From Prevotella pectinovora (GTDB lineage: Bacteria > Bacteroidota > Bacteroidia > Bacteroidales > Bacteroidaceae): DNA of 64,000 nt. This document shows positions 16,901 through 25,480 of this stretch, one piece after another. The notes under the pieces are model-generated. The model saw nothing but the letters and a program-made list of their open reading frames with translations, searched no databases and had not been told where the DNA came from. The stretch is from assembly GCF_000834015.1 (NCBI RefSeq), contig NZ_JXQI01000055.1:1-64000 (forward strand). The letters are read 5' to 3'. Made by a program: the position numbers and the translations under genes. The number at the start of each line of letters is the position of its first letter. The stretch's first letter is position 1.

Positions 16901-17748
16901 ATAAGGAGGAGAAGCTGGAGATGAAGTTCAACAAAGACTTCACCGGCAAGCTCGAGCAGTATGGCATCTCTGCCGACCGCCGCACGGCGTCTGGCGTGAA
17001 GGCTGCCATCATCCGCGAAAAGGGCACAAACGGTGAGCGCGAAATGGCTTACTCTCTGTATCTCGCCGGATTCGACGTGAAGGACGTGATGATGACCGAC
17101 CTCGTGAGCGGCCGCGAGACTCTGGAGGATGTCAACATGATTGTGTTCTGCGGTGGATTCTCTAACTCCGACGTGCTCGGTTCTGCCAAGGGATGGGCAG
17201 GTGCATTCCTCTTCAACCCTAAGGCTAAGGAGGCACTCGACAAGTTCTATGCCCGTGAGGACACCCTGTCGCTCGGTATCTGCAACGGATGCCAGCTGAT
17301 GGTGGAACTCAACCTCATCAACCCTGAGCACAAGCAGCGCGCACGCATGCTCCACAACAAGTCGCACAAGTTCGAGAGCAACTTCCTCTGTCTCACCATA
17401 CCGGAGAACAACAGCGTGATGTTCAATACTCTGAGCGGCAACAAGCTGGGTATCTGGGTGGCCCACGGCGAGGGCAAGTTCTCGCTGCCTGAGGCTGAGT
17501 CGGAATACAATGTGATTGCCAAGTACAGCTACGCCGGATATCCTGGCAACCCTAACGGTTCGGACTACAACGTGGCTGGTATCTGCTCTAAAGACGGCCG
17601 CCATCTGGCTATGATGCCTCACTTGGAGCGTGCCATCTTCCCATGGCAGAACGCCTGGTATCCTGCCGACCGCCGCAACGACGACGTGACGCCATGGATC
17701 GAGGCATTCGTGAACGCACGCAAGTGGATTGAGAACAAGACGAAGTAA
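13960..17748 (+). CDS. purL: Phosphoribosylformylglycinamidine synthase (FGAM synthase), large single-chain form
   Basis: Fourth step of purine synthesis: FGAR + glutamine + ATP to FGAM. At 1262 residues it is the one-chain type. An N-terminal PurS-like domain comes first, then two ATP-binding synthase halves (signatures SEHCRHKIFGG and ETHNFPTTVEPFNGAATG). A C-terminal glutamine amidotransferase follows, with nucleophile Cys in LGICNGCQLM (about residue 1108) and a catalytic His in the HGEGKF segment. The promoter lies just upstream and a strong terminator follows, so it is a single-gene unit. No PurR-type operator or riboswitch was seen in the leader. Confidence 0.97.
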   Translation: MILFFRTPSKSVIATQVDHQLDSNEINELCWLFGDAVLEKADSLEGFFVGPRREMITPWSTNAVEITQNMNLHGISRIEEYFPVSSADADHDPMLQRMYDGIGQDVFTVNHEPEPIKRIDNLEEYNEQEGLALSPEEIEYLHKIEKQLGRPLTDSEVFGFAQINSEHCRHKIFGGVFIIDGKEMESSLFAMIKKTTKENPNKILSAYKDNVAFSQGPVVEQFAPADQSTSDYFQVKDVESVISLKAETHNFPTTVEPFNGAATGTGGEIRDRMGGGVGSWPIAGTAVYMTAYPRLKEDELSLKASKVARGEDAAKEYTGERDWEDIMPVRNWLYQSPEQILIKASNGASDFGNKFGQPLICGSVLTFEHQEPTTTDEAETKYAYDKVIMLAGGVGYGTKRDCLKKEPQKGNKVVVVGGDNYRIGLGGGSVSSVDTGRYSNGIELNAVQRANPEMQKRAYNLVRALCEEDTNPVVSIHDHGSAGHLNCLSELVEECGGRIDMTKLPIGDKTLSAKEIIANESQERMGLLIDEKHIEHVRKIAERERAPLYVVGETTGDAHFSFVQGDGVKPFDLDVAQMFGHSPVTYMNDVTVEHHYQDATYSLKSIDEYVERVLQLESVACKDWLTNKVDRSVTGKIARQQCQGEIQLPLSDCGVVALDYRGHKGIATALGHAPQAGLANPEAGSVLSVAESLTNIVWAPLADGMDSLSLSANWMWPCRSQKGEDARLYAAVKALSDFCCALHINVPTGKDSLSLSQQYPNGEKIISPGTVIVTSGGEVSDVRKVVSPVVVNDKNSSIYHIDFSFDELMLGGSAFAQSLGKVGDDVPTVKNPEYFADAFNAVQEMIKRGWIMAGHDISAGGLITTLLEMCFANAKGGMHINLHDIAGDDVVKMLMAENPGVVVQISDDHKQEFKEFMDEAGVSFAKIGYPTPKERTITVKAGDYKHEFDIDKLRDVWYKTSYLLDRDQSMNGCAAERYNNYKEEKLEMKFNKDFTGKLEQYGISADRRTASGVKAAIIREKGTNGEREMAYSLYLAGFDVKDVMMTDLVSGRETLEDVNMIVFCGGFSNSDVLGSAKGWAGAFLFNPKAKEALDKFYAREDTLSLGICNGCQLMVELNLINPEHKQRARMLHNKSHKFESNFLCLTIPENNSVMFNTLSGNKLGIWVAHGEGKFSLPEAESEYNVIAKYSYAGYPGNPNGSDYNVAGICSKDGRHLAMMPHLERAIFPWQNAWYPADRRNDDVTPWIEAFVNARKWIENKTK

Positions 17749-17826
17749 GAGGAAACGAATCTTACGGACGGAACCGCAGCGCGCGGAATGACCGCACTAC
17801 GGTTCTACTGACATAAGGAAACGACG

Positions 17827-17868
17827 ACCCTCCCCTCGAAGGCTAACACACTGAGGGGAGGGTTCTTT
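17827..17868 (+). terminator. purL terminator
   Basis: An 11-bp perfect stem ACCCTCCCCTC/GAGGGGAGGGT (17827-17837/17853-17863) is followed by TCTTTT. It lies about 80 bp after the purL stop and 15 bp before the chromate-transporter gene, separating the two. Confidence 0.85.
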
Positions 17869-17882
17869 TAATAATACAAGAT

Positions 17883-18425
17883 ATGAACCTGTATCTGACC
17901 TTTTTCAAGACTTTCTTCAAGATAGGACTGTTCACCCTCGGTGGCGGATATGCCATGATTCCGATAATAGAGAAGGAGGTGGTGGACAACTACAACTGGA
18001 TAAAGAGGGAAGACTTCATCGACATCATCGCCATAGCGCAGAGCTGTCCGGGAGTGCTCGCCATAAACATGAGCGTGTTTATCGGCTATAGGCTGAAGAA
18101 ACTGCCCGGCGCCCTCGTGACGTGTCTTGCCACGGCACTGCCCTCGTTTATCATCATACTGCTCATCGCGATGTTCTTCCATCAGTTTGAACACAACAAG
18201 GTGGTGGAGGCGATGTTCCGCGGAATACGCCCTGCCGTGGTGGCTCTCATTGCCGTCCCTACATTCAAGCTGGCGAAGTCGGCTAACGTTACGCTTAACA
18301 ACTGCTGGATTCCGATCGGATGCGCCTTGGCGATATACCTAATGGGAATATCACCGATATTGATAATACTGCTCGCCGGAATATGCGGATATGTCTACGG
18401 ACAATATATCAAGCCCACGGAATAA
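17883..18425 (+). CDS. chrA: Chromate transporter half-protein (short-chain CHR family), first subunit
   Basis: A 180-residue membrane protein with a single CHR domain: FFKIGLFTLGGGYAMIPIIE at the N-terminus, then AQSCPGVLAINMSVFIGY, the proline-rich family motif. About five to six helices. Long-chain ChrA has two such halves fused. Here two separate genes sit side by side and probably form a heterodimer, as known for paired short-chain CHR proteins. Chromate efflux is the named function, but in gut anaerobes the natural substrate may be another oxyanion. Confidence 0.9.
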   Translation: MNLYLTFFKTFFKIGLFTLGGGYAMIPIIEKEVVDNYNWIKREDFIDIIAIAQSCPGVLAINMSVFIGYRLKKLPGALVTCLATALPSFIIILLIAMFFHQFEHNKVVEAMFRGIRPAVVALIAVPTFKLAKSANVTLNNCWIPIGCALAIYLMGISPILIILLAGICGYVYGQYIKPTE

Positions 18426-18435
18426 AAATAATATT

Positions 18436-19011
18436 ATGCTATACCTGAAACTATTCATAACGTTCTTCCAGATAGGACTCTTCGGATTTGGCGGCGGCTA
18501 CGGTATGCTGTCGCTGATACAGACGGAGGTGGTACACAACCATCACTGGCTCACGACAGCGGAGTTTACCGACATCGTGGCGATAAGCCAGATGACACCG
18601 GGACCGGTGGGAATAAACTCGGCTACCTACTGCGGATACACGGCGGCTCACAATGCCGGATACGGCGAGGGAATGTCGGTGCTCGGAAGCGTGACGGCAA
18701 CGACGGCTCTGGTATTGCCGTCGCTGATACTGATGATACTGATAGCGAAGATGTTTCTGAAATATATGAGCACCACTCCCGTACAGAGTGTGCTCAGCGG
18801 ACTGCGTCCTGCCGTGGTGGGACTGCTCGGCGCTGCCACATTGCTGCTGCTGTCGAAAGAGAACTTCAGCACTCCCGACATCAACCCATGGCAGTTCGGA
18901 ATCAGCTGCTTCCTGTTCATCGCCACTTTCATTGGCACATACTTCATGAAGATAAACCCGATAAAGATGATAGTATATGCAGCTTTTGCAGGACTGGTGC
19001 TGCTGTATTAA
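18436..19011 (+). CDS. chrA: Chromate transporter half-protein, second subunit
   Basis: 191 residues from ATG 18436, 10 bp after the first subunit's stop. The reading frame also extends upstream into the first gene, but that part lacks any membrane or CHR character. It carries the matching CHR motifs FFQIGLFGFGGGYGMLSLIQ and ISQMTPGPVGINSATYCGY. It is diverged enough from its neighbour to suggest the two halves have different positions in a dimer. The stop codon lies within the terminator hairpin that follows. Confidence 0.9.
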   Translation: MLYLKLFITFFQIGLFGFGGGYGMLSLIQTEVVHNHHWLTTAEFTDIVAISQMTPGPVGINSATYCGYTAAHNAGYGEGMSVLGSVTATTALVLPSLILMILIAKMFLKYMSTTPVQSVLSGLRPAVVGLLGAATLLLLSKENFSTPDINPWQFGISCFLFIATFIGTYFMKINPIKMIVYAAFAGLVLLY

Positions 19012-19055
19012 CCCCAATCGGTCATTAGGGCTTTGTCTGATGACCGATTCGGGTT
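19010..19055. terminator. Bidirectional terminator made of paired IS-end sequences
   Basis: The 16-base arms AACCCCAATCGGTCAT and ATGACCGATTCGGGTT (19010-19025/19040-19055) pair with one mismatch. Each arm is an IS1380-type inverted repeat. It lies between the convergent chrA (plus) and PAP2 (minus) genes and even contains the chrA stop codon. Confidence 0.65.
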
Positions 19056-19074
19056 TACTATTGTCCGCCTCCGG

Positions 19075-19683
19075 CTATAGCTTTATCACCATAGCCAGAC
19101 CATCGGGCGACACACCAATCTGCACTTTCTGTTCATCGTCAGAAGGCTCCACGCCATCAACCTTCTTTTTCTTCTTTCCGGCAATCTTCTCCACTATCCA
19201 ATAGCCAGCCTCGGCAGACAGATAACCGATTGCCGCTCCTGCCGCCACGTCTACCCAATGATGACGGTTGCGGCGCACGCGGTCTACTGCCGTTGCCGTA
19301 GCCACTGCATATCCTGCAACGCTTATCCAGGGACTCACCTTGCCATATTCCTTATGCAGCACCGTAGCGCCACAGAAAGCCACTGCCGTGTGACCAGAAG
19401 GGAAAGAACGGTTGTCTGTGCCGTCGGGACGGCGTGAGTGGATAGTATGCTTCAGAGCGTATGTCGTGCCGGCACAGAGAAGAAAAGTGGCTCCAGACTT
19501 ATATATGCGCTGTTCCCACGAACTGCGGCTCGGCACGCCAGCCATCTTGAGGATAAACGAAGCTGCCATCGGAGTATATTGCAACACATCATCGATACCG
19601 TCGCCGTGGTATCTTTTGTCTTGTGCCGTAGCGCCAAGGCAGACGCTGAAGGCAAAGAATAGTAAGATCAGTTTGTTTCTCAT
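19075..19683 (-). CDS. PAP2-family phosphatase, secreted to periplasm
   Basis: A 202-residue lipid phosphatase or undecaprenyl-pyrophosphate-phosphatase-like protein. It has a signal peptide (cut near GATAQ) and the three family motifs: KHTIHSRRP, FPSGHTAVAF and VRRNRHHWVDV, which supply the histidine nucleophile and phosphate contacts. Hydrophobic segments flank the motifs. The end is charged (GKKKKKVDGVEPSDDEQK). Typical substrates are undecaprenyl pyrophosphate, phosphatidylglycerol phosphate or lipid A phosphates; sequence alone does not decide. It is monocistronic and convergent with chrA. Confidence 0.9.
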   Translation of the reverse strand: MRNKLILLFFAFSVCLGATAQDKRYHGDGIDDVLQYTPMAASFILKMAGVPSRSSWEQRIYKSGATFLLCAGTTYALKHTIHSRRPDGTDNRSFPSGHTAVAFCGATVLHKEYGKVSPWISVAGYAVATATAVDRVRRNRHHWVDVAAGAAIGYLSAEAGYWIVEKIAGKKKKKVDGVEPSDDEQKVQIGVSPDGLAMVIKL

Positions 19684-19993
19684 GTCTGCAAAGATAGTGC
19701 AAAAAACTGATTAAGCGAGAGAAATGGGAATTTATTCACATTTCCGAGCGAGAAGTTTTATCCAAATCGAGAGCAATGCAAAATAAATTCATTAATTTTC
19801 ATTGCCGGGATGCTACATACCAATATATATGAATAAAATAAGCCCGGCACAATACTGGGCTCATTATTACAAAGAAGTTGATCAGATATTTATCTTACCA
19901 CGATTTTCTTGCGCCAGTTCACCGACTATTAGCATAGACTCAGGTGACTGCGGCAGTATAATCTTTCTGTTGATTAAACTCAAAATACAAACA

Positions 19994-20268
19994 AGGTCTA
20001 ATGACCGATTTGGATTAAAATTGGGCACGGTGCTTGCCCACCTGGGGCAACGTGCTTACCCATCATGGGCACGGTGCTTGCCCCTGTTGGGCAGATTTGG
20101 TTCCCGATACCTGCCCATTTACGGAGTTCAGCCAATGCATGCAATTCCATCCATCTGACAATTCCTCTCATCAGCAAACCATCCAGACAATTGCCTGACA
20201 ATCGCATGACAGTCAACTATCTGTATGTCAGAATATTACAGCAAAAAACCAGACAATCTGACAGTTTT
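19994..20268 (+). repeat. Dispersed intergenic repeat with 22-bp palindrome array, copy 2
   Basis: It begins with an IS1380-end-like CTAATGACCGATTTGG, followed by four 17-bp units at 20023, 20045, 20067 and 20089, exactly 22 bp apart (e.g. GGGCACGGTGCTTGCCC, GGGCAACGTGCTTACCC). A variable part follows, then CATCCAGACAATTGCCTGAC and ACCAGACAATCTGACAGTTT at the far end. It is about 80% similar by eye to copy 1 in inverted orientation. Confidence 0.8.
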
Positions 20269-20412
20269 GACGATATTCCATGATTTATTTGCAAATCTCA
20301 ATTATTTTTCCGAATATTGCAAAAACAACCTTAATTCATATCACTATGTAAAAACATAAATGAATATTTCACAGAGTCTGCCACACAATCTTCCAACGGC
20401 CGCAACCAGTAC

Positions 20413-20517
20413 ATGCGAGAAAGCATGTGCATCATAAAGAAGCCGAACGGAGAGGTGAAGACCTTCATCGTAGGCGACTCAATACTGATGAATGATAATC
20501 TGCGTAAACATTACTGA
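20413..20517 (+). CDS. Short open frame, possible gene remnant
   Basis: 34 codons (MRESMCIIKKPNGEVKTFIV...KHY). The open frame continues upstream without a start for about 25 codons, still protein-like. No family recognised. It may be the tail of a lost gene or a very small protein. The rest of 20269-20650 shows nothing else. Confidence 0.3.
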   Translation: MRESMCIIKKPNGEVKTFIVGDSILMNDNLRKHY

Positions 20518-20660
20518 TCATCACAGACGGATGAGGGGAAAATAGAAATTTTCTGTTTATTCTCTAAATAAATATACACTTTGAAAGCAATAATGTTTAC
20601 ATTAGTATTAAATAGTCATTAATTCACAGGTTTTTCAAACAACTTATCATTTAATATACC

Positions 20661-20668
20661 TATTTTTG
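20661..20668 (+). promoter_or_regulatory. -7 box before the 96-residue protein gene
   Basis: TATTTTTG fits TAnnTTTG and lies 37 bp before the ATG. No convincing -33 box was seen. Confidence 0.45.
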
Positions 20669-20704
20669 TAGTAGTTTTCTTATCAACTTAAAATATATGA
20701 TGTT

Positions 20705-20995
20705 ATGACTACTACCAGGGAAAATATCAGTGGAGTGATCAAGGTATTGGATGAATACATGATTCGCTCGGGAAAGGAAGAGATTAATGAAATGGAGGCT
20801 AACCGCGAACTTGCCAAAGCCGGACTGCTTGCCGACGAACAGGCTCACCCGGGAAGACCACTCAGAGAATGGCTTCGCAAACTGCGCGACTCCAACATCC
20901 TGCCTCAGAACATTAGGCAGGAATGTGGTGCTTGGACGATAAGGATATCGAGCACGATAGCCAAAAAGCCTACCATCGCCGGACTGTTCGGCTGA
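20705..20995 (+). CDS. Unknown 96-residue cytoplasmic protein
   Basis: No family recognised. It is mostly helical and charged with no signal peptide: a helix-rich N-terminal half (IKVLDEYMIRSGKEEINEME), then REWLRKLRDSNILPQNIRQE and a short C-terminal strand region. It has its own promoter box and is followed by a long hairpin, which supports a real transcription unit. Codon use resembles its neighbours. Confidence 0.6.
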   Translation: MTTTRENISGVIKVLDEYMIRSGKEEINEMEANRELAKAGLLADEQAHPGRPLREWLRKLRDSNILPQNIRQECGAWTIRISSTIAKKPTIAGLFG

Positions 20996-21000
20996 CTGAA

Positions 21001-21067
21001 TACAAATCGCCCCATCTTGAATGGCCATCGGTAAGACGAGGACCTATACAAGATGGGGCGAATTGTA
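21001..21067. terminator. Long hairpin between convergent genes
   Basis: The 19-base arms 21001-21019 and 21049-21067 (core TCGCCCCATCTTG/CAAGATGGGGCGA) pair with one mismatch. There is no clear T run, so it may terminate weakly or protect 3' ends. Confidence 0.5.
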
Positions 21068-21111
21068 TCAATTAAGCTCCGCAACATATTGTAATACGGA
21101 GAGAGAGAGTA

Positions 21112-23082
21112 TCAGCTCTTCTTCGGACGACGGCGTGCCCATCCCTCTTCAGAGAAATCCGGCTCTTCGCCTACGAGCTTCACATCGTCTTGACGGAAGA
21201 ACTGGCGCCAGTCACTTTCATTGCCGTTGTCATTGAAGCCACCGTTGTCCACCTTGTTGTTCTTACGCTTTGATTTCTTCTCAAACTTACCGAAATCATC
21301 GTTTTCATCGTGTTTTTTCCTGCCTCTTGTGGGGCGGTCGGATAATTTTCCAGCCTGTCCTCGCGAGCCGCGTCCCGACTGCTTGCCGGCTGGGCGTCCG
21401 GTATCGTCAGCGTCATTACAGCGCACGCTGCGTCCCTTGTATGTAGTGCCGTCGATGGCACGCATCACCTTGGTGGCATCCTTCTCAGGCACCTCGATGT
21501 AGCAGATGCGGTCGAGCAGGTCGATATGTCCCACTTCCTGACGGCCCTTGATGTTGCGGTTGAGGAACTGCATTATCTCTCCAGGATAGAAACCGTCGGT
21601 CTTGCCGAGATTGATGAAGAGTTTCTGGTATCCCGGCTCCGCCTTGTGTGGCTCGCGCTTGCCGCCTTCGCCGCGCTTGCGGGTAGAGCGTTCCTTGCGG
21701 TCGCCACGGGATGATGCCGACGGCGGAAGAATCTCTGGAGCATCAGCATAATAGGCAAGGAACTTGCCGAACTCCATGCTGACGATCTTCTTTATTATAT
21801 CCTCCTTGTCTACATATTCAAAATAGCGGTTGATGTCTGCCATGAACGGTTCTATCTCCTCCTCATTCACGTCGGCCTTCACTATCTGGTCCATCACCTT
21901 ATAGAGCTGCTTCTTGCATATCTCCTCGGCTGTAGGAATCTTTCCCTCCACGAAATCTTTCTGTATCACCTTCTCTATGGCACGCATCTTTCCGCGCTCA
22001 CGGGTATGGACGATGGCTATCGAAGTGCCGTTCTTGCCGGCTCTTCCCGTTCGTCCGCTTCGGTGGGTATAGCTCTCGATATCATCGGGCAGTCCGTAGT
22101 TTATGACGTGTGTCAGGTCGTCGACGTCGAGTCCGCGGGCTGCCACGTCGGTAGCCACGAGCAACTGCGTGAGGTGCTGACGGAACTTCTGCATCGTCAG
22201 GTCGCGCTGCTGCTGCGACAGGTCGCCATGCAGCGATTCGGCGTTGTATCCGTCGTGTATCAGTTTGTCGGCAATCTCCTGGGTCTCTTTCTTCGTGCGG
22301 CAGAAGATGATGGCGTAGATCTTGGGATAGTAGTCCACGATACGCTTCAGGGCGAGATATTTGTCCTTGGCGTTTACCATATAGTATATGTGGTTCACGT
22401 GTTCGGCTCCCTCGTTGCGGCTTCCTACCACGATTTCCTTGGCGTCGTGGAGATAGTTCTGGGCTATCTTCTCTATCTCCTTGCTCATGGTGGCAGAGAA
22501 GAGCAGCGTGTTGCGGTCGCCCGACTCCATGCCGTCGAAGATTTCATTTATGCTCTCAGAGAATCCCATGTTCAACATCTCGTCTGCCTCGTCGAGCACC
22601 ACGTTCTTCACGTTGTCGAGCTTCGCTGCACCGCGGTTCATCAGGTCGATAAGTCGTCCCGGTGTGGCAACGATAACCTGGGCGCCGTGTCTGAGCGAGT
22701 GTATCTGGTTTTGTATCGACGTGCCGCCATACACCGGCACCACGTTGAGTCCGCCGATATATTTGCCGAAGTCATTCAGGTCGTCGGAAATCTGCAGGCA
22801 TAGTTCGCGTGTCGGCGACAGGATGAGCGCCTGTGTGGAACGGTCGGATGGATCTATCTTCTGCAACACAGGTATACCGTATGCTGCCGTCTTGCCCGTT
22901 CCGGTCTGGGCGAGGGCGACGACGTCGTTTTTGTTTCCAAGCAAATAGGGGATTACTTCTTCCTGTACTGGCATGGGCGATTCAAAGCCCAGTTCTGCGA
23001 TGGCGCGGCGAATCTCTTCGCTGACACCAAGTTCTTCAAATGTCTTCAAATTAAATACATATTTATGATTTGGCTTGCCCAA
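21112..23082 (-). CDS. DEAD-box RNA helicase with DbpA-type RNA-binding domain
   Basis: A 656-residue ATP-dependent RNA helicase of the CsdA/DeaD group, acting in ribosome assembly, RNA decay or cold adaptation. It has the Q-motif region (FESPMPVQEEV), Walker A AQTGTGKT, motif II DEAD, motif III SAT, motif V VATDVAARGLDV and motif VI HRSGRTGRAG. The DbpA-like RNA-binding domain lies at about residues 490-565 (INLGKTDGFYPGEIMQFLNR). The tail is basic and low-complexity (arginine, lysine and glycine rich). It is transcribed alone. Confidence 0.95.
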   Translation of the reverse strand: MGKPNHKYVFNLKTFEELGVSEEIRRAIAELGFESPMPVQEEVIPYLLGNKNDVVALAQTGTGKTAAYGIPVLQKIDPSDRSTQALILSPTRELCLQISDDLNDFGKYIGGLNVVPVYGGTSIQNQIHSLRHGAQVIVATPGRLIDLMNRGAAKLDNVKNVVLDEADEMLNMGFSESINEIFDGMESGDRNTLLFSATMSKEIEKIAQNYLHDAKEIVVGSRNEGAEHVNHIYYMVNAKDKYLALKRIVDYYPKIYAIIFCRTKKETQEIADKLIHDGYNAESLHGDLSQQQRDLTMQKFRQHLTQLLVATDVAARGLDVDDLTHVINYGLPDDIESYTHRSGRTGRAGKNGTSIAIVHTRERGKMRAIEKVIQKDFVEGKIPTAEEICKKQLYKVMDQIVKADVNEEEIEPFMADINRYFEYVDKEDIIKKIVSMEFGKFLAYYADAPEILPPSASSRGDRKERSTRKRGEGGKREPHKAEPGYQKLFINLGKTDGFYPGEIMQFLNRNIKGRQEVGHIDLLDRICYIEVPEKDATKVMRAIDGTTYKGRSVRCNDADDTGRPAGKQSGRGSRGQAGKLSDRPTRGRKKHDENDDFGKFEKKSKRKNNKVDNGGFNDNGNESDWRQFFRQDDVKLVGEEPDFSEEGWARRRPKKS

Positions 23083-23224
23083 AATGTGGCAGCCCTTTGG
23101 AATTCGGGTGCTAAGTTACTAATAATTTGCGAATTACGCATCGTTTAGATACGGCAAAGATTGGATATTAGTTGAAAAACGCTAAAATATTGACTTATAT
23201 GGCGTTTATTTATAAGGAAATGGT

Positions 23225-23232
23225 TATTTTTG
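23225..23232 (+). promoter_or_regulatory. -7 box immediately before dut
   Basis: TATTTTTG ends only 5 bp before ATG 23238. If active, transcription would start at or next to the start codon, giving a leaderless message. No good -33 box was found. Upstream in-frame ATGs at 23172-23220 would then not be used. Confidence 0.45.
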
Positions 23233-23237
23233 CAGTT

Positions 23238-23675
23238 ATGATTAAAATTAAGATAATAAACAAGGGACATCACCCACTGCCCGAATATGCCACGCCTCTG
23301 AGCGCAGGCATGGACCTGAGAGCAAACATCGACGAACCGATAACGCTGAAGCCGATGCAGCGGATGCTGATCCCTACAGCGCTGTATATGGCGCTGCCGG
23401 CTGGCTACGAGGCACAGATAAGACCGAGAAGCGGACTGGCTCTGAAGCATGGCATCACGGTGCTCAACACTCCGGGAACTATCGACGCGGACTACCGCGG
23501 CGAACTGAAGGTGCTGCTCGTGAACTTCTCCGACACCGACTTCATCGTGAACGATGGCGAGAGAATCGCACAGATGATTATCGCAAAGCACGAAAACGCT
23601 GATTTCATCGAAGTGGAGGAACTTGACGACACTGAAAGGGGAACCGGCGGATACGGACACACGGGAGTAAAATGA
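23238..23675 (+). CDS. dut: dUTP diphosphatase
   Basis: Hydrolyses dUTP to dUMP and pyrophosphate, keeping uracil out of DNA and feeding dTMP synthesis. It is a homotrimer. All five trimeric dUTPase motifs are visible: [37 protein letters not shown] and the C-terminal [10 protein letters not shown]. The start ATG 23238 gives the normal length of about 145 residues; the frame extends 22 codons upstream without family similarity. Its stop overlaps the start of the TPR lipoprotein (ATGA), heading a four-gene envelope operon. Confidence 0.96.
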   Translation: MIKIKIINKGHHPLPEYATPLSAGMDLRANIDEPITLKPMQRMLIPTALYMALPAGYEAQIRPRSGLALKHGITVLNTPGTIDADYRGELKVLLVNFSDTDFIVNDGERIAQMIIAKHENADFIEVEELDDTERGTGGYGHTGVK

Positions 23676-25480
23676 CAATATCAAGACATACCACATTGAT
23701 TACGATGGCGGCATTGCTGGGCGTTGCCACGCTCATAGGCTGCGGCACGGGGCGTACTGCCTCGGGCAACAAGACCATTGTCGCTGAAAACAGGACAAGC
23801 GACAAGGAGGCAAGCACACCATCCGCCGACACTTGTCTCAACACGAAACTGCGACTGCGCTACTTCTATGAGGAAGCGGCAAAGCAGCAGGCGCTCGGAA
23901 ACTACGACGATGCATACATGCTGCTGCTACACTGCAAGAGGATAGACCCCAATGCGGCAGAGGTGCATTATGCACTGTCTAACTACGACGAGTCGCTGAA
24001 CTCCAAGGAGATGGCTATCGCCGACATCAAAAGGGCGGCTGAGCTGAACCCCGACAACAACACATATCTGGAGAGGCTCGCCATGACATACATTAGCACC
24101 AAGGACTACGACAACGCGATAAAGTCTTACGAAAAGCTGTATACCGCCAACCCTGACCGCACGGAGGTGCTGGAAATTCTCCTCAAACTCTATAACGAGA
24201 AGAAGAACTACTCCAAGATGATAAACACGATGGAGAGGATGGAGCTTGCCGACGGCGAGAGCGAAAAGACGGTGCTCACCAAGATGCACATCTATTCCAT
24301 GCAGGGAAAGACGAAAGAGGAATACAACACGCTGCGCAAATTCGTGGACCGATACCCTAACGACTTGTCGTATCAGGTGATGACAGCCAACTGGCTACTG
24401 CAGCACGACAAGAAGAAGCAGGCTCTCTCGATACTGGAAAAGGTATTGAAAGAGGAACCGGAAAATGAACTGGCAAAGCTATCGATGGTGGACTACTACA
24501 GGGCTGAAAAGCTCGATTCCATCGCAAATATCACAGAAGAGCAACTGCTTGTTTCTCCACAGACCGCCACAGATACGAAGGTAACGATACTGAGGAATAT
24601 AATATCTAAGAGTGAGGATGCCGGCGGCGACAGCACCAAAATCCTGAACATCTTCAACAGACTGCTCTCTCAGAAACAGAAAGACACGAAAATAGCAGAA
24701 ATCTATGCTGCCTACGTGTCGCTGAAGAAGATGCCACAAGACAGTCTGGTGTCGGCGCTGAACAGGATTCTCGAAATCGAACCCGACAACAAGGGGGCGA
24801 GAATAGAACTCATACGCACGCTATGGGACAAGGAGGACAAGGACGAACTGATAAAGATCTGCAAACCGGCAGTGGAATATTGTCCCGATGAAATAGTGTT
24901 TTATTATTTCCTCGGCTTCGCATACATACAGAAGGAGGAGGATGAAAAGGCTCTCGACATATTCAGAAAGGGTGTGGCACAAGCCACCGACACAAGCGAA
25001 CCGTCAATCGTGTCTGACATGTATGAATATATAGGAAACATCCTGCACGAGAAGGGTGACACCGACGGTGCCTATGCTGCCTTCGACAGTTGTCTGCAAT
25101 GGAAGGAGGACAATGTGGAATGCCTCAACAACTACGCCTATTACATCAGCGTGAGCGGAGGCGACCTCTCAAAGGCGGAGCACATGAGCTACAAGACGGT
25201 GAAGGCGGAACCTACAAACAGTACGTTCCTCGACACCTATGCCTGGGTGCTCTTCTGCATGGAGAGATATGCCGAAGCACAGATATACATCGAACAGGCG
25301 ATTGCCAACGACACCACAAACAGCGACGTGCTGCTAGACCACGCCGGCGACATATATATAAAGCTCGGCGAGACGGACAAGGCTATAGAAATGTGGAAAA
25401 AGGCAATAAGTGCCGGAGGCGATGCGCAAGCGATAGAACAAAAGATCAGATACAAGAAATATATCCCAACGGAAAAATGA
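23672..25480 (+). CDS. Tetratricopeptide-repeat lipoprotein
   Basis: A 602-residue lipoprotein with signal peptide and lipobox TLIGC (cysteine about residue 24), followed by about ten or more TPR units from about residue 65 to the end (e.g. [40 protein letters not shown]). TPRs form a protein-binding solenoid, so it probably scaffolds an envelope complex. It overlaps dut by 4 bp upstream and the DUF4292 gene by 4 bp downstream. The order dut, TPR lipoprotein, DUF4292, EnvC-like is one I recall as common in Bacteroidetes. Exact function unknown. Confidence 0.92.
   Translation: MTISRHTTLITMAALLGVATLIGCGTGRTASGNKTIVAENRTSDKEASTPSADTCLNTKLRLRYFYEEAAKQQALGNYDDAYMLLLHCKRIDPNAAEVHYALSNYDESLNSKEMAIADIKRAAELNPDNNTYLERLAMTYISTKDYDNAIKSYEKLYTANPDRTEVLEILLKLYNEKKNYSKMINTMERMELADGESEKTVLTKMHIYSMQGKTKEEYNTLRKFVDRYPNDLSYQVMTANWLLQHDKKKQALSILEKVLKEEPENELAKLSMVDYYRAEKLDSIANITEEQLLVSPQTATDTKVTILRNIISKSEDAGGDSTKILNIFNRLLSQKQKDTKIAEIYAAYVSLKKMPQDSLVSALNRILEIEPDNKGARIELIRTLWDKEDKDELIKICKPAVEYCPDEIVFYYFLGFAYIQKEEDEKALDIFRKGVAQATDTSEPSIVSDMYEYIGNILHEKGDTDGAYAAFDSCLQWKEDNVECLNNYAYYISVSGGDLSKAEHMSYKTVKAEPTNSTFLDTYAWVLFCMERYAEAQIYIEQAIANDTTNSDVLLDHAGDIYIKLGETDKAIEMWKKAISAGGDAQAIEQKIRYKKYIPTEK

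Noticed and set aside
16117..17622. 501-codon minus-strand frame within purL
   Set aside because: A mirror of the strongly biased purL codons; purL motifs are complete on the plus strand.
18391..18435. Upstream in-frame extension of the second chrA gene
   Set aside because: It lies inside the first chrA gene and adds hydrophilic residues before the first membrane helix.
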